Assembly (NCBI GenBank): GCA_965219495.1
Contig: OZ244777.1
Location: 496,001-560,000 of the forward strand
Source of the DNA: CAZPXZ01 sp965219495
Lineage (GTDB): Bacteria > Pseudomonadota > Alphaproteobacteria > Rhodobacterales > CAZPXZ01
Direction of reading: 5' to 3'
DNA: 64,000 bases
Both the position numbers and the translations under genes were made by a program. Each line of letters starts with the position of its first letter. Positions within the stretch are counted from its first letter, which is position 1. Under the pieces are notes generated by a model, which was given only the letters and a program-made list of their open reading frames with translations, had not been told where the DNA came from and made no database searches. This document shows positions 56,306 to 64,000 of the stretch, in pieces.

Positions 56306-56792
56306 ACTTCGGATTCCGTCTAACCAAATACCGTCAGCAAGAGCGAGGATGGAACCGAATTGACCGCTCGCCGGAAATTGCAGAACCTCCATCACGTCCG
56401 TGCGAGAAAACTTCACTTCAGCCTTGGACGAGGGTCCAGCGGTCTTTTGCGCCGGCGACGGCCTGCTCCGGATGCGGGAGCTCCGGAGCACGGCGTGGAA
56501 GACTTTGCGCCACCCAACCCGTCGCCTGGGCGGGTTGGCACGCAGCGTTTTGAGTTCAACTGGTTTCGGCGAGAAGTGGCTTTCGGCACTCGGCGCGGGG
56601 TTGGAGCAAGTCCCGCACAAGGCGCCGTCGGGGCAGTAGTGGTGGTGACGCGGTAGCGGAAGACGCTGATTCGAATGATTCGACACAAGGCCCTGCAACT
56701 ACCGCGAGGGCGCAGCAAGATTCTATGGGGGAGCGGCGAGATGTGAGAGGATCGTCGCTATGGACCTTAGGAATCTGTGAAGGAGGACCGCC
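56306..56792. other. Mobile-element debris between intron-like repeats and IS110-like remnant
   Basis: No intact gene. Frames on both strands run 80-150 codons with arginine-rich translations and no family match. The segment leads into a good ribosome site (GGAGGA) just before the remnant at 56793. Confidence 0.4.
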
Positions 56793-56897
56793 ATGTCTGG
56801 TGCAAATGATCTTGGCCGTTCGCTGGCGCCGCTTGAGGAAGACAGGACATTGGTTGTGGTGATCGAGATGAGTCTGACGGCGTGGCTGGTTTCCGGG
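56793..56897 (+). pseudogene. N-terminal remnant of an IS110-family transposase
   Basis: ATG at 56793 follows GAAGGAGGACCGCC. The first 35 codons (DLGRSLAPLEEDRTLVVVIE, MSLTAWLVSG) match, from memory, the start of IS110-family transposases that read DLGRSLxALExDxTLxxVVEMSxxSWLVAG. Similarity stops there, and what follows is in other frames and unlike a transposase. The catalytic DEDD residues are absent. It is a truncated relic. Confidence 0.5.
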
Positions 56898-57144
56898 CGG
56901 CGTCGTCGCAGCGCGCATGCCCCGCGTTCCCGGCGAACGGAGACATCCGGGAGTTCGCCCTGTCGGCAGCATCGATCCCGGAACCCGAAACCGTTCGGTG
57001 CCCCAAGACCTTGAGCCGCTTAGCGGTAAATCGCCACCTCGCCACGAGCCTCCATCTGCGCCGGTCCTTCGGGCAAGGACCGCCCCGTCAGCGCTGCCTT
57101 GAACTTTGGAGCCCCCCCCTTGACAAAAGAATCCCCATACAAGG

Positions 57145-57353
57145 GGCAGCCACGGTTTTGGGAGGCGCATCTCGCGCTTCTTTCCTGCGCGAGAACCAAC
57201 GGATTGTATCGGATATCAGTGCGGCATATTTGTCGGGGTGTGTGCAGTCGTGTCAGGAGTTCTGCAACAAGTCTTGCCTGCTGGGCGGGGCTGCCGTAGG
57301 GAACTCGGAACCGCGGAAACGCACTACGACCGCTGACGGTCGGTTCCCTTTTT
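57145..57353 (+). ncRNA. Candidate structured RNA ending in a terminator (low confidence)
   Basis: GGCAGCC at 57145-57151 pairs with GGCTGCC at 57289-57295, closing a domain with an internal perfect hairpin TCTCGCGC/GCGCGAGA at 57170-57194. A terminator follows immediately. Protein-coding potential is poor. It does not match 6S RNA, tmRNA, SRP RNA or RNase P RNA by any motif I can see. It may also be the tail of a mobile element. Confidence 0.3.
57298..57353 (+). terminator. Rho-independent terminator
   Basis: AGGGAAC (57298) pairs with GTTCCCT (57343-57349), with a second hairpin CGACCG/CGGTCG inside and a run of five Ts at the end. GGAACCG/CGGTTCC offers an alternative pairing. It ends something transcribed rightward. 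Confidence 0.6.
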
Positions 57354-57545
57354 GTTTTCGATACATACCTGATGTAGAAAAGAGCATAAGGGTCGTTTTT
57401 CAAATTCCGTGTAACATTAAGTCTTCAACCGTTCCTGAAAATGTGCTACTTCATGATCTTGGACGCTGACTGCGTCCTCCGGGTGCGATTCGCAGGTTCG
57501 ATTTCGCATTCGGGAGTACCAGTGGATCTAGTGGGAGGAAGATTT

Positions 57546-57644
57546 ATGACACAGCAGAATGAAAAATCGCTGGTATCGGTGCTTTCCGAGTTATCAGAGG
57601 AAGCACGGACCGTGTTGATTCACGTACTTCGGAAGCTCGGCTAG
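57546..57644 (+). CDS. Candidate 32-residue small protein
   Basis: ATG at 57546 lies seven bases after a near-perfect Shine-Dalgarno GGGAGGAAG. The product MTQQNEKSLVSVLSELSEEA and its tail RTVLIHVLRKLG could form one amphipathic helix. A weak hairpin (AAGCTC/GAGCTT then T-rich) overlaps the stop. A longer frame starts at 57441, but its extra residues have no ribosome site. I do not recognise the family. The case rests on the start signal alone. Confidence 0.45.
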   Translation: MTQQNEKSLVSVLSELSEEARTVLIHVLRKLG

Positions 57645-57912
57645 GCATTGCGGAGCTTTCTCCGTCGGCGAGTCGCATGTGGCGAGTCCGCGACCATGGT
57701 CAAGTCACATGCGTTCGCCGGCGGTGGTATTTCCCGCTCGGCCACTCCGCATTGCGCGGAAGGTGCGCACCGCATCCCCGCCCAACGATCGACGAAATGT
57801 CCGAACAAATCGATGAAGATTCAACCAAGGCCTCGCGTCTTGATTCAAGGCAATCAAGTCCGCGTACGTTCGAATTGAATTTCGCGAATCATGTAAGAAG
57901 GGAGACCCCAGA

Positions 57913-58377
57913 ATGACCACGTCTCGATTTGCAATCTCTTGCGCGCTATGCGTTTTCGCGATGAGCGCGGTACACGCCTCAGACAGCACCGGAGTCCCGC
58001 CGATGCAATCGGTTGGCTACTCGGCACCGAACGCAAAGCATGCTGCATCCGCATCACGGGCTTTGCGGGCGAACAACGCAGATCATGCAGATACCGCTTC
58101 AAAATTAGCCTCCGACGGTCAGCACCAAACTGACGATGCGAATCCCCGTGTCAAAATGATCTGTTCTGCCAAGGGTGCCCGAAAATGCCGCAAGGCGGAG
58201 CCGCTTCCCCCCGGCATCTATTTTGTGTCTTGCTATCCTGTGGGAGAAGACAGGGCCGTGTCGTACAGCATCGTGGTCTCCGGGATTGGCAACAGAAAAG
58301 CGACCTGTCCGCTGGACATGTTTGGAGGTGCCGGGATTACGGGATTCAGGCTCATACTCATTAAGCGTATCAGCTAG
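57913..58377 (+). CDS. Small secreted protein of unknown function
   Basis: A 154-residue protein with a signal peptide (FAISCALCVFAMSAVHA, cleaved before SDS). The mature part has an Ala/Asn/His-rich segment (AKHAASASRALRANNADHAD), a basic cysteine-containing segment (MICSAKGARKCRKAEPL) and a C-terminal beta-like part (YSIVVSGIG, FRLILIKRIS). Four mature cysteines may form two disulfides. ATG 57913 follows AGAAGGGAG. No family recognised. Confidence 0.6.
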   Translation: MTTSRFAISCALCVFAMSAVHASDSTGVPPMQSVGYSAPNAKHAASASRALRANNADHADTASKLASDGQHQTDDANPRVKMICSAKGARKCRKAEPLPPGIYFVSCYPVGEDRAVSYSIVVSGIGNRKATCPLDMFGGAGITGFRLILIKRIS

Positions 58378-58791
58378 ACGCAGAACTTTTCCGTGCGATG
58401 TCCAATGGGTCGGCGCACGTCCGAGCAAGTGGCTCTTGGGCGAATCACATCTCTCAACAGGTGCGATTCTTGCGCTACCGAGGAATAACTCCGTGCGGAA
58501 AGAAGTAGAAAAGCGCAGACATTAAGGAGTCTGATGAGGCGTGCCACGGGTCTCTCCCGGGTTCCACATCCGGCGCGCGACTCGCAATTCGGAAGGAGCC
58601 AACCAAGCCTGTTTGTCATCAAGAGCGGGATTCCAAGCCATGATGCTACGTATTGACTTCGAATCCGAAATCGGCGATACAACACGCTCTGCGCAGCGCG
58701 CGCAGCGGCAGGCGTCATCAAATCAACGGAATTCTTGAATCGGGCTCAGGTGCAGCGCCCCCCGACAGCTTTACCCATGGGAGCATTGAAC
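58378..58791 (+). other. Leader region upstream of rplU
   Basis: No convincing gene; short frames only. It should contain the promoter and leader of the ribosomal-protein operon that begins with rplU. I see no clear riboswitch or L21-binding mimic. Confidence 0.4.
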
Positions 58792-59229
58792 ATGTTTGCA
58801 GTGATCCGTTCAGGAGGCAAACAATACCGTGTTTCAGTCGGGGATGTCCTGACACTGGAAAAACTCGGCGTTGAAGCCGGACAGTCCGTAGATTTTTCCG
58901 AAGTTCTCTTGATGGGAGACGAAAAAGGCCCCGTGATTGGTTCTCCAAACATCCCCAATGCGCGAGTCAGGGCAGAGGTGCTCTCGCACGAACGGGGCCC
59001 GAAGCTCCTATCGTTCAAACGGCGCCGACGGAAAGCGTCGTCCAAGAGCTTGAGGGGACATCGGCAAGCCTTGACACGAGTTCGCATTACGGAGATTTCC
59101 GCAAAGGCGAAGCGGAAGACCAAGCTCGATGGAAAATCGGCGGATGCGAAATCGGTTCGGCGGCCGCGCGCCCCTGCAGAATCGCTTCCAATGTCGGATT
59201 CGCCCGATGCCGATAACCGAAAGGAATAG
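58792..59229 (+). CDS. rplU: Ribosomal protein L21
   Basis: A 145-residue large-subunit ribosomal protein. The start MFAVIRSGGKQYRVSVGDVL and the RNA-binding segment LLSFKRRRRKASSKSLRGHR are diagnostic. The core is about 103 residues; a C-terminal extension of about 42 residues (ADAKSVRRPRAPAESLPMSD) is charged and disordered, as in many alphaproteobacteria. rpmA follows after three bases. Confidence 0.95.
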   Translation: MFAVIRSGGKQYRVSVGDVLTLEKLGVEAGQSVDFSEVLLMGDEKGPVIGSPNIPNARVRAEVLSHERGPKLLSFKRRRRKASSKSLRGHRQALTRVRITEISAKAKRKTKLDGKSADAKSVRRPRAPAESLPMSDSPDADNRKE

Positions 59230-59232
59230 GCA

Positions 59233-59499
59233 ATGGCACACAAGAAAGCCGGTGGTTCATCGCGGAACGGACGGGATTCTGCCGGTCGTCGCCTCGGGAT
59301 CAAGAGATTCGGCGGGGAACGGGTCGCTAGCGGCGCGATAATAGTCCGGCAGCGCGGTACGCGATGGTGGCCAGGTGAAAATGTCGGGATGGGGCGGGAT
59401 CATACAATTTTTGCGACCGCACCCGGCAACGTCCAATTTCACAAGGGCTTCAAGGGGCGTACTTTCGTGTCCGTCACAGCCATTCTTGCGTCCGAGTAA
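59233..59499 (+). CDS. rpmA: Ribosomal protein L27
   Basis: An 88-residue ribosomal protein starting MAHKKAGGSSRNGRDSAGRR, followed by RFGGERVASGAIIVRQRGTR and NVGMGRDHTIFATAPG. Its N-terminus reaches the peptidyl-transfer centre. Start context is clear; it is co-transcribed with rplU and, after a 68-base gap, obgE. Confidence 0.96.
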   Translation: MAHKKAGGSSRNGRDSAGRRLGIKRFGGERVASGAIIVRQRGTRWWPGENVGMGRDHTIFATAPGNVQFHKGFKGRTFVSVTAILASE

Positions 59500-59567
59500 A
59501 TCTGAGGCGCCGTATCGGAACCTGATTTGGCGCAACCGGGAGACATCTGCGCACCAGGCAGGTTCGC

Positions 59568-60572
59568 ATGGATTTTCTTGACCGCACACGCCTTCGCATC
59601 CGTTCCGGATCCGGCGGGACAGGCTGCGTGAGCTTCAGGCGCGAAAAAAACGTTCAGTTTGGGGGTCCGGACGGGGGCGATGGCGGTCGAGGGGGCGACC
59701 TTTGGGCCAAAGCGATACCCGGCATGACAACCCTCGCGTCACTTCGGCGCGTGAGGCTGGTGCACGCCAGCAACGGCGTTCGGGGCTTGGGGGGAAACCG
59801 AACCGGCGCGAGTGGAGCGGACCGTGTCCTGGAAGTGCCTGCCGGAACGATTCTCTTTGACGAAGGATCTGGAACCGTGATCGCCGACCTGGCAATACCA
59901 GGAGACCGTATTCTGCTCGCACGGGGCGGGGCAGGGGGAATGGGAAACGCTCGTTTCGCGACGTCCACCAATCGCACTCCCCGCAAGTCGACACCCGGCG
60001 AGGCCGGAGTCGAGTATGACTTGGGCATGCAACTCAAACTGCTTGCGGATGCGGGAATTGTTGGACTGCCAAACGCCGGAAAGTCGACCTTTCTCCGAGC
60101 CGCCTCAAACGCGCGTCCCAAGGTCGCCGATTATCCATTTACGACTCTCACGCCTTTTCTCGGGACGGTTTTTATCGATCACGACGCTTTCGTACTTGCC
60201 GATATTCCGGGACTGATCGCCGGTGCGCACTGTGGCGCCGGACTAGGTGACCAGTTTCTTGGACATATTGAACGCTGTGCCGTCCTGCTGCATCTGATCG
60301 ACTGCACGTCAGACGACGTGGTACGCGACTACGCAACGGTTATGGACGAACTGGTTGCCTATGGAGTGGAATTGGCGAACAAACCCCGCCTGATTCGCCT
60401 TAGCAAGGTTGACGCTTTGACCGGGGAGGAAACTGAGCGCAAGCTTGAGTACTTTCGGACCGCAACGGGCAATTCGATCGAACCGGTTTCCGCTGTTAGC
60501 GGCGAACGAGTTCAGCCTACATTGCGTGCACTTTGGAACACGATTGAATCAACACGATCATGCCAAGCTTAG
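59568..60572 (+). CDS. obgE: Obg-family GTPase (ribosome assembly)
   Basis: A 334-residue GTPase of 50S assembly. The glycine-rich Obg domain has FGGPDGGDGGRGGDLW and GNRTGASGAD; the G domain has G1 GLPNAGKSTF, G2-region FTTLTPFLGTV, G3 DIPGLIAGAH and a G4 variant LSKVDAL where NKxD is usual. The C-terminal domain found in some Obg proteins is absent. It ends shortly before proB. Confidence 0.95.
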   Translation: MDFLDRTRLRIRSGSGGTGCVSFRREKNVQFGGPDGGDGGRGGDLWAKAIPGMTTLASLRRVRLVHASNGVRGLGGNRTGASGADRVLEVPAGTILFDEGSGTVIADLAIPGDRILLARGGAGGMGNARFATSTNRTPRKSTPGEAGVEYDLGMQLKLLADAGIVGLPNAGKSTFLRAASNARPKVADYPFTTLTPFLGTVFIDHDAFVLADIPGLIAGAHCGAGLGDQFLGHIERCAVLLHLIDCTSDDVVRDYATVMDELVAYGVELANKPRLIRLSKVDALTGEETERKLEYFRTATGNSIEPVSAVSGERVQPTLRALWNTIESTRSCQA

Positions 60573-60624
60573 CAGTATTCGGTGATGCCACCTCGTCCCT
60601 AATCAGCGAGGCTCGCACGGTACA

Positions 60625-61701
60625 GTGAAGATCGGCTCTTCCCTTCTGGTTGACGCGGCTACATCCAAACTCCGCGAACATTGGCTTGAAGGACTCGCCC
60701 AGGATGTTGCAAGGATGCGCGATCGCGGACAACGAGTGCTGCTCGTTTCCTCCGGGGCAATTGCGCTGGGGCGCAAGATCCTCGGTTACGATTCCGGCGC
60801 GCTTTCACTTGAGCAGAGCCAAGCTGCGGCCGCGGTGGGGCAGATTCGGCTGGCTCAAGCCTATACAACTGCCTTGGCTCCGTACGAGATACTGGCGGCT
60901 CAGGTGCTTTTTACATTGGGCGATACGCAGAACCGTCGCCGCTACTTGAATGCGCGTGCAACACTGAAAACCTTGTTGGCCACGCATTGCGTTCCGATCA
61001 TAAACGAGAATGACACCGTCGCTACGGATGAAATCCGTTATGGCGACAACGACCGTCTCGCAGCTAGTGCCGCTCTGATGGTTGGGTCCGATGCGCTGAT
61101 AATGCTCTCGGATGTTGACGGATTGTATACTGCGGACCCTCAAACCGAGCCGAATGCCAGGCGAATATCGAAAGTTGCCGAAATCACACAGTCCATGCTG
61201 GAAACCGCAGGTGGAACGGGATCTGCTGATGCCAAGGGAGGCATGCACACAAAGCTCCTCGCGGCACAAATCGCCATGCAGGGAGGTTGTCTAACAGCCG
61301 TTTCCCGAGGCGACGTTCGCGCTCCAGTACGGGCTCTCGAGGAAGGCATGCCTTGCACATGGTTCTATCCCTCTGCAAATCCCCGTGCTGCCCGCAAGCA
61401 ATGGATCGCAGGAATGAAAACAGGCGGAACGCTGGTGGTGGATGCCGGCGCCGCCCGCGCGCTTCGAGCGGGCAATTCGCTTTTGCCGGTTGGATTGCGC
61501 GCCGTGGAGAAAACATTCTCGCGTGGAGATCCGGTCGAAATCCGAGATGAGAAGGGGCGATCGCTTGGCTCCGGACTCGCAGCCTATAGCGCTGAGGAAG
61601 CGCGCAAGATCGCCGGCCTATCGACGGTGGCAATTCGGGATGCACTCGGTTATCCGGGACGCGCCGCGCTGGTACATCGGGATGACATGGTGCTTTGGTA
61701 G
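60625..61701 (+). CDS. proB: Glutamate 5-kinase
   Basis: A 358-residue enzyme phosphorylating glutamate in proline synthesis, with a kinase domain (IGSSLLVDAATSKLREHW, LLVSSGAIALGRKILG, PIINENDTVATDEIRYGDND, GMHTKLLAAQIAM) and a C-terminal PUA domain (GGTLVVDAGAARAL). The only in-frame start is GTG at 60625. A 22-codon frame at 60560 ends in a TGA overlapping this GTG (GTGA) and reads ATSSLISEARTVQ, which looks like the missing N-terminus one base out of phase. The gene may therefore be slightly truncated or frameshifted at its beginning. proA follows 12 bases later. Confidence 0.92.
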   Translation: MKIGSSLLVDAATSKLREHWLEGLAQDVARMRDRGQRVLLVSSGAIALGRKILGYDSGALSLEQSQAAAAVGQIRLAQAYTTALAPYEILAAQVLFTLGDTQNRRRYLNARATLKTLLATHCVPIINENDTVATDEIRYGDNDRLAASAALMVGSDALIMLSDVDGLYTADPQTEPNARRISKVAEITQSMLETAGGTGSADAKGGMHTKLLAAQIAMQGGCLTAVSRGDVRAPVRALEEGMPCTWFYPSANPRAARKQWIAGMKTGGTLVVDAGAARALRAGNSLLPVGLRAVEKTFSRGDPVEIRDEKGRSLGSGLAAYSAEEARKIAGLSTVAIRDALGYPGRAALVHRDDMVLW

Positions 61702-61713
61702 TCTGACGAAAAA

Positions 61714-62976
61714 ATGACCGACATCGCACAAGAACTCCGGCGTATGGGCTTCCGTGCCCGAGAAGCCGCGCGCGTGCTTGCTCTCGCAAGCGAGGATGAC
61801 AAGAATGCGGCGCTGAGAAATAGCGCGCAGCTTCTTGAAGAAAGATGCGAATCCATTGTTGAAGCAAATCTGGAGGACATCGCCTACGCAAGAACAAAGG
61901 GTGTAGCAGACGCGTTGATAGAGCGATTGGCCCTTGATAGCGGACGGGTTGAGGATATTGCGAATTCATTACGCGAGGTGGCAACCCTTCCGGACCCTGT
62001 CGGACAGGAAATCGCGAGTTGGGAGCGCCCGAGCGGACTGCGAATACGGCGAATGCGCACCCCGTTAGGGGTAGTCGGTGTGATTTATGAAAGTCGTCCG
62101 AACGTCACGGCAGATGCGGGTGGGCTGTGCCTCAAATCCGGAAATGCGGTCATATTGCGCGGAGGATCTGAGGCAATCCGCAGTGCTGTTGCAATTCAGG
62201 CATGCATGGCTGAAGGACTCGAGCGAGCGGCTGTTCCTCGAGATGCCATCCAGATCGTGACCACTCGAGACCGAGCTGCGGTCGGAGAAATGTTGGCTGG
62301 CTGCGCGGGAACAATTGACGTGATTGTTCCCAGGGGTGGCCGCAGTTTGGTGGATCGCGTCCAGCGAGAAGCAAAGGTGCCCGTATTCGCCCATCTGGAA
62401 GGAATTTGCCACATTTACGTGGAGGCATCCGCCGACCTGGAGAAGGCGAAGGCGGTGGTCGTGAACGCCAAAATGAGGCGCACCAGCATTTGCGGAGCGG
62501 CGGAGTGCATTTTGTTCGATCAGCTGTCTGCGGAAAGTCATTTGGCTCCGATTGTCTCCGCCTTGATCGGTGCCGGCTGTGAAGTGAGAGGAGACAAGGC
62601 GGTGCAGTCGGTGGATCCGCGCGTCGTGCCTGCACAAGAAGGCGATTGGGGAAGAGAGCACTTGGACGCGATTATCTCCGCTCGAGTTGTGAAAGGCATC
62701 GATGAAGCCATCGAACACATTCGCGCTTACGGTTCGTCGCACACCGAAGCGATCATCACGGAAAGCGACGAAATGACGGAAAGGTTTTTTGGCAACCTTG
62801 ACAGCGCCATCCTGATGCGAAACGCGTCAACGCAATTTGCCGACGGCGGAGAATTCGGACTGGGCGCAGAAATAGGAATTGCGACCGGGAAACTGCACGC
62901 CCGCGGGCCGATCGGAGTCGAGCAGTTGACCACGTTCAAGTACCTGGTGGAAGGCGACGGCGCCGTTCGCGCATAG
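61714..62976 (+). CDS. proA: Glutamate-5-semialdehyde dehydrogenase (gamma-glutamyl phosphate reductase)
   Basis: A 420-residue NADPH-dependent reductase, the second step of proline synthesis. The family signature is RTPLGVVGVIYESRPNVTAD, the cofactor region is LKSGNAVILRGGSEA, and the catalytic cysteine lies in RRTSICGAAECILFD. The C-terminal FADGGEFGLGAEIGIATGKL is typical. It is coupled to proB, normal in alphaproteobacteria. Confidence 0.95.
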   Translation: MTDIAQELRRMGFRAREAARVLALASEDDKNAALRNSAQLLEERCESIVEANLEDIAYARTKGVADALIERLALDSGRVEDIANSLREVATLPDPVGQEIASWERPSGLRIRRMRTPLGVVGVIYESRPNVTADAGGLCLKSGNAVILRGGSEAIRSAVAIQACMAEGLERAAVPRDAIQIVTTRDRAAVGEMLAGCAGTIDVIVPRGGRSLVDRVQREAKVPVFAHLEGICHIYVEASADLEKAKAVVVNAKMRRTSICGAAECILFDQLSAESHLAPIVSALIGAGCEVRGDKAVQSVDPRVVPAQEGDWGREHLDAIISARVVKGIDEAIEHIRAYGSSHTEAIITESDEMTERFFGNLDSAILMRNASTQFADGGEFGLGAEIGIATGKLHARGPIGVEQLTTFKYLVEGDGAVRA

Positions 62977-62987
62977 GTAGGTCCCAG

Positions 62988-64000
62988 TTGTCCGGAATTA
63001 CCGTTCGAGCGCTCGCCGAAGCCATCGGCGCTCGGGCAGAAGGAGATGGCGCTCTGGTCGTGCAACGGCCCTGCCACCCCTTGCAGGCAACCGCCAAGAC
63101 AGATCTGGCATTGGCCATGAATCCCTCCCTCACAGCCCTGTTGCCGCGCATTCCGGTCCGCGCCGCGGTTCTCTCCGATGGAGCCGATTGGAGAAACCTG
63201 GGATTGGATGCCGTTATCCTCGTGAACCACGCACGGACCGCACTTGCGGCACTGACCGAGCACTTTTGGCGTTGCCCGGATATAGCGCGTGGTGTTCACC
63301 CTAGCGCCGCGGTAGACCCGAGCGCAATGTTGGGGGAAAAAGTTTCCATCGGGCCGTTTGTCGAAATTGGTCCCCTCGCAACTGTCGGTCGCGGAACAAC
63401 GGTTCTGGGTTCTGCCACCATTGGCGCGGAAGCCAGCGTGGGTGAAAAGTGCCTGATATACCCTGGCGTTCGAATCGGGGGGAGAGTCCAGGTTGGATCA
63501 AACGTTGTACTGCATTCGAACGCCTGCATTGGTTCCGACGGATTTTCCTTCCTCCCTTCCGATCCGGACCTCGTGGCCAAAGCAAAGGCCGGAAAAAAGT
63601 TGCGCGGAGTCGGGAGTGCGATTCGCCGTATCCATTCGCTCGGCACCGTCCGAATCGGGAATCACGTCGAAATCGGCTCAAACTCCGCGGTTGACCGCGC
63701 CACGATCGAAGAAACTCAAATCGGCGAAGGCACGAAGATCGACAATTTGGTGCATGTGGCCCATAACGTTCGAATAGGCAAGCATTGCTTGATCTGCGGA
63801 CAAGTGGGGATTGCGGGAAGTGCGGTGATTGGCGACCGGTGCATTTTGGGTGGACAAGTTGGGGTGGGAGAACACGTGAAAATTGGTGACAACTGTCTGA
63901 TAGGAGGGAAATCTCTCGTTGGGCGCAAGGTTCGACCGGGGTCGATACTGGTAGGGTGGGCCTCTCTGGAAAGGGATGAGTTTCACGCGGTGTTTCGCGC
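62988..64000 (+). CDS. lpxD: UDP-3-O-acylglucosamine N-acyltransferase, LpxD-like (partial, runs off right edge)
   Basis: A lipid A biosynthesis acyltransferase that adds the N-linked acyl chain. After an N-terminal uridine-binding-type region (RALAEAIGARAEGDGAL) the left-handed beta-helix hexapeptide repeats begin (VHPSAAVDPSAMLGEKVSIG). GSDGFSFLP and the catalytic-histidine motif NLVHVAHNVRIG are present. No ATG is suitable; the likely start is TTG at 62988, 11 bases after the proA stop. At least 337 residues are visible without a stop, so only the far C-terminus is cut off by the window edge. Confidence 0.88.
   Translation, partial: MSGITVRALAEAIGARAEGDGALVVQRPCHPLQATAKTDLALAMNPSLTALLPRIPVRAAVLSDGADWRNLGLDAVILVNHARTALAALTEHFWRCPDIARGVHPSAAVDPSAMLGEKVSIGPFVEIGPLATVGRGTTVLGSATIGAEASVGEKCLIYPGVRIGGRVQVGSNVVLHSNACIGSDGFSFLPSDPDLVAKAKAGKKLRGVGSAIRRIHSLGTVRIGNHVEIGSNSAVDRATIEETQIGEGTKIDNLVHVAHNVRIGKHCLICGQVGIAGSAVIGDRCILGGQVGVGEHVKIGDNCLIGGKSLVGRKVRPGSILVGWASLERDEFHAVFR

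Noticed and set aside
57145..57353. 6S RNA, tmRNA, SRP RNA or RNase P RNA
   Set aside because: None of the conserved core motifs of these RNAs can be seen; only a generic closing stem and terminator are present.

Overview
The window looks like a chromosomal segment of an alphaproteobacterium, possibly of the Rhodospirillales group. The evidence is gene order: the run rplU-rpmA-obgE-proB-proA and the run isoaspartyl-methyltransferase-like/tolC/PopZ-like/valS are both typical of that class. Base composition is moderate to high GC throughout, except for one clearly GC-richer insertion sequence. No database search was possible, so the taxonomic placement is an inference.

Layout. (1) 1-8.6 kb is a sugar-uptake and sugar-oxidation cluster: an ABC substrate-binding protein, a partial uncharacterised gene at the left edge, a lactonase-type amidohydrolase, then an aldo/keto reductase, a GntR regulator, a zinc alcohol dehydrogenase and a second lactonase. 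The last four are all broken. (2) 8.8-11 kb holds a small membrane protein and a two-component pair whose histidine and aspartate phospho-sites are both replaced. (3) 11.2-19.2 kb is a five-gene peptide/solute ABC transporter operon (oppABCDF-like). Its last gene is split by a 2507-bp IS4-family element with perfect 8-bp target duplications. The transposase carries an N-terminal DruA (DUF4338) domain. (4) 20-36.5 kb holds an iron alcohol dehydrogenase, a serine protease, a thioesterase, a ClC channel, a hydantoinase A/B plus FAD-oxidoreductase operon, aminopeptidase P, a UvrD-type helicase, tRNA-Cys and an Atm1-type ABC exporter.

(5) 38.2-47.6 kb holds two paralogous TRAP transporters in different gene orders (Q-M-P and M-Q-P) around an amidase, followed by an MmgE/PrpD protein; it is probably a carboxylate or amide scavenging region. 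(6) 47.7-54.7 kb is housekeeping: methyltransferase, TolC, PopZ-like, ValS, IlvD. (7) 54.7-57.6 kb is a repeat-rich scar: two tandem copies (period about 762 bp) that look like ORF-less group II intron ribozymes, an IS110-like transposase remnant, a possible structured RNA with a terminator, and a possible 32-residue protein. (8) 57.9-64 kb holds a small secreted protein and the run rplU, rpmA, obgE, proB, proA, with lpxD leaving the right edge.

The most unusual items are the DruA-transposase fusion, the paired loss of phospho-acceptors in the two-component system, and the tandem intron-like repeats. The many nonsense and frameshift mutations at 4.9-8.6 kb point to a pathway being lost.
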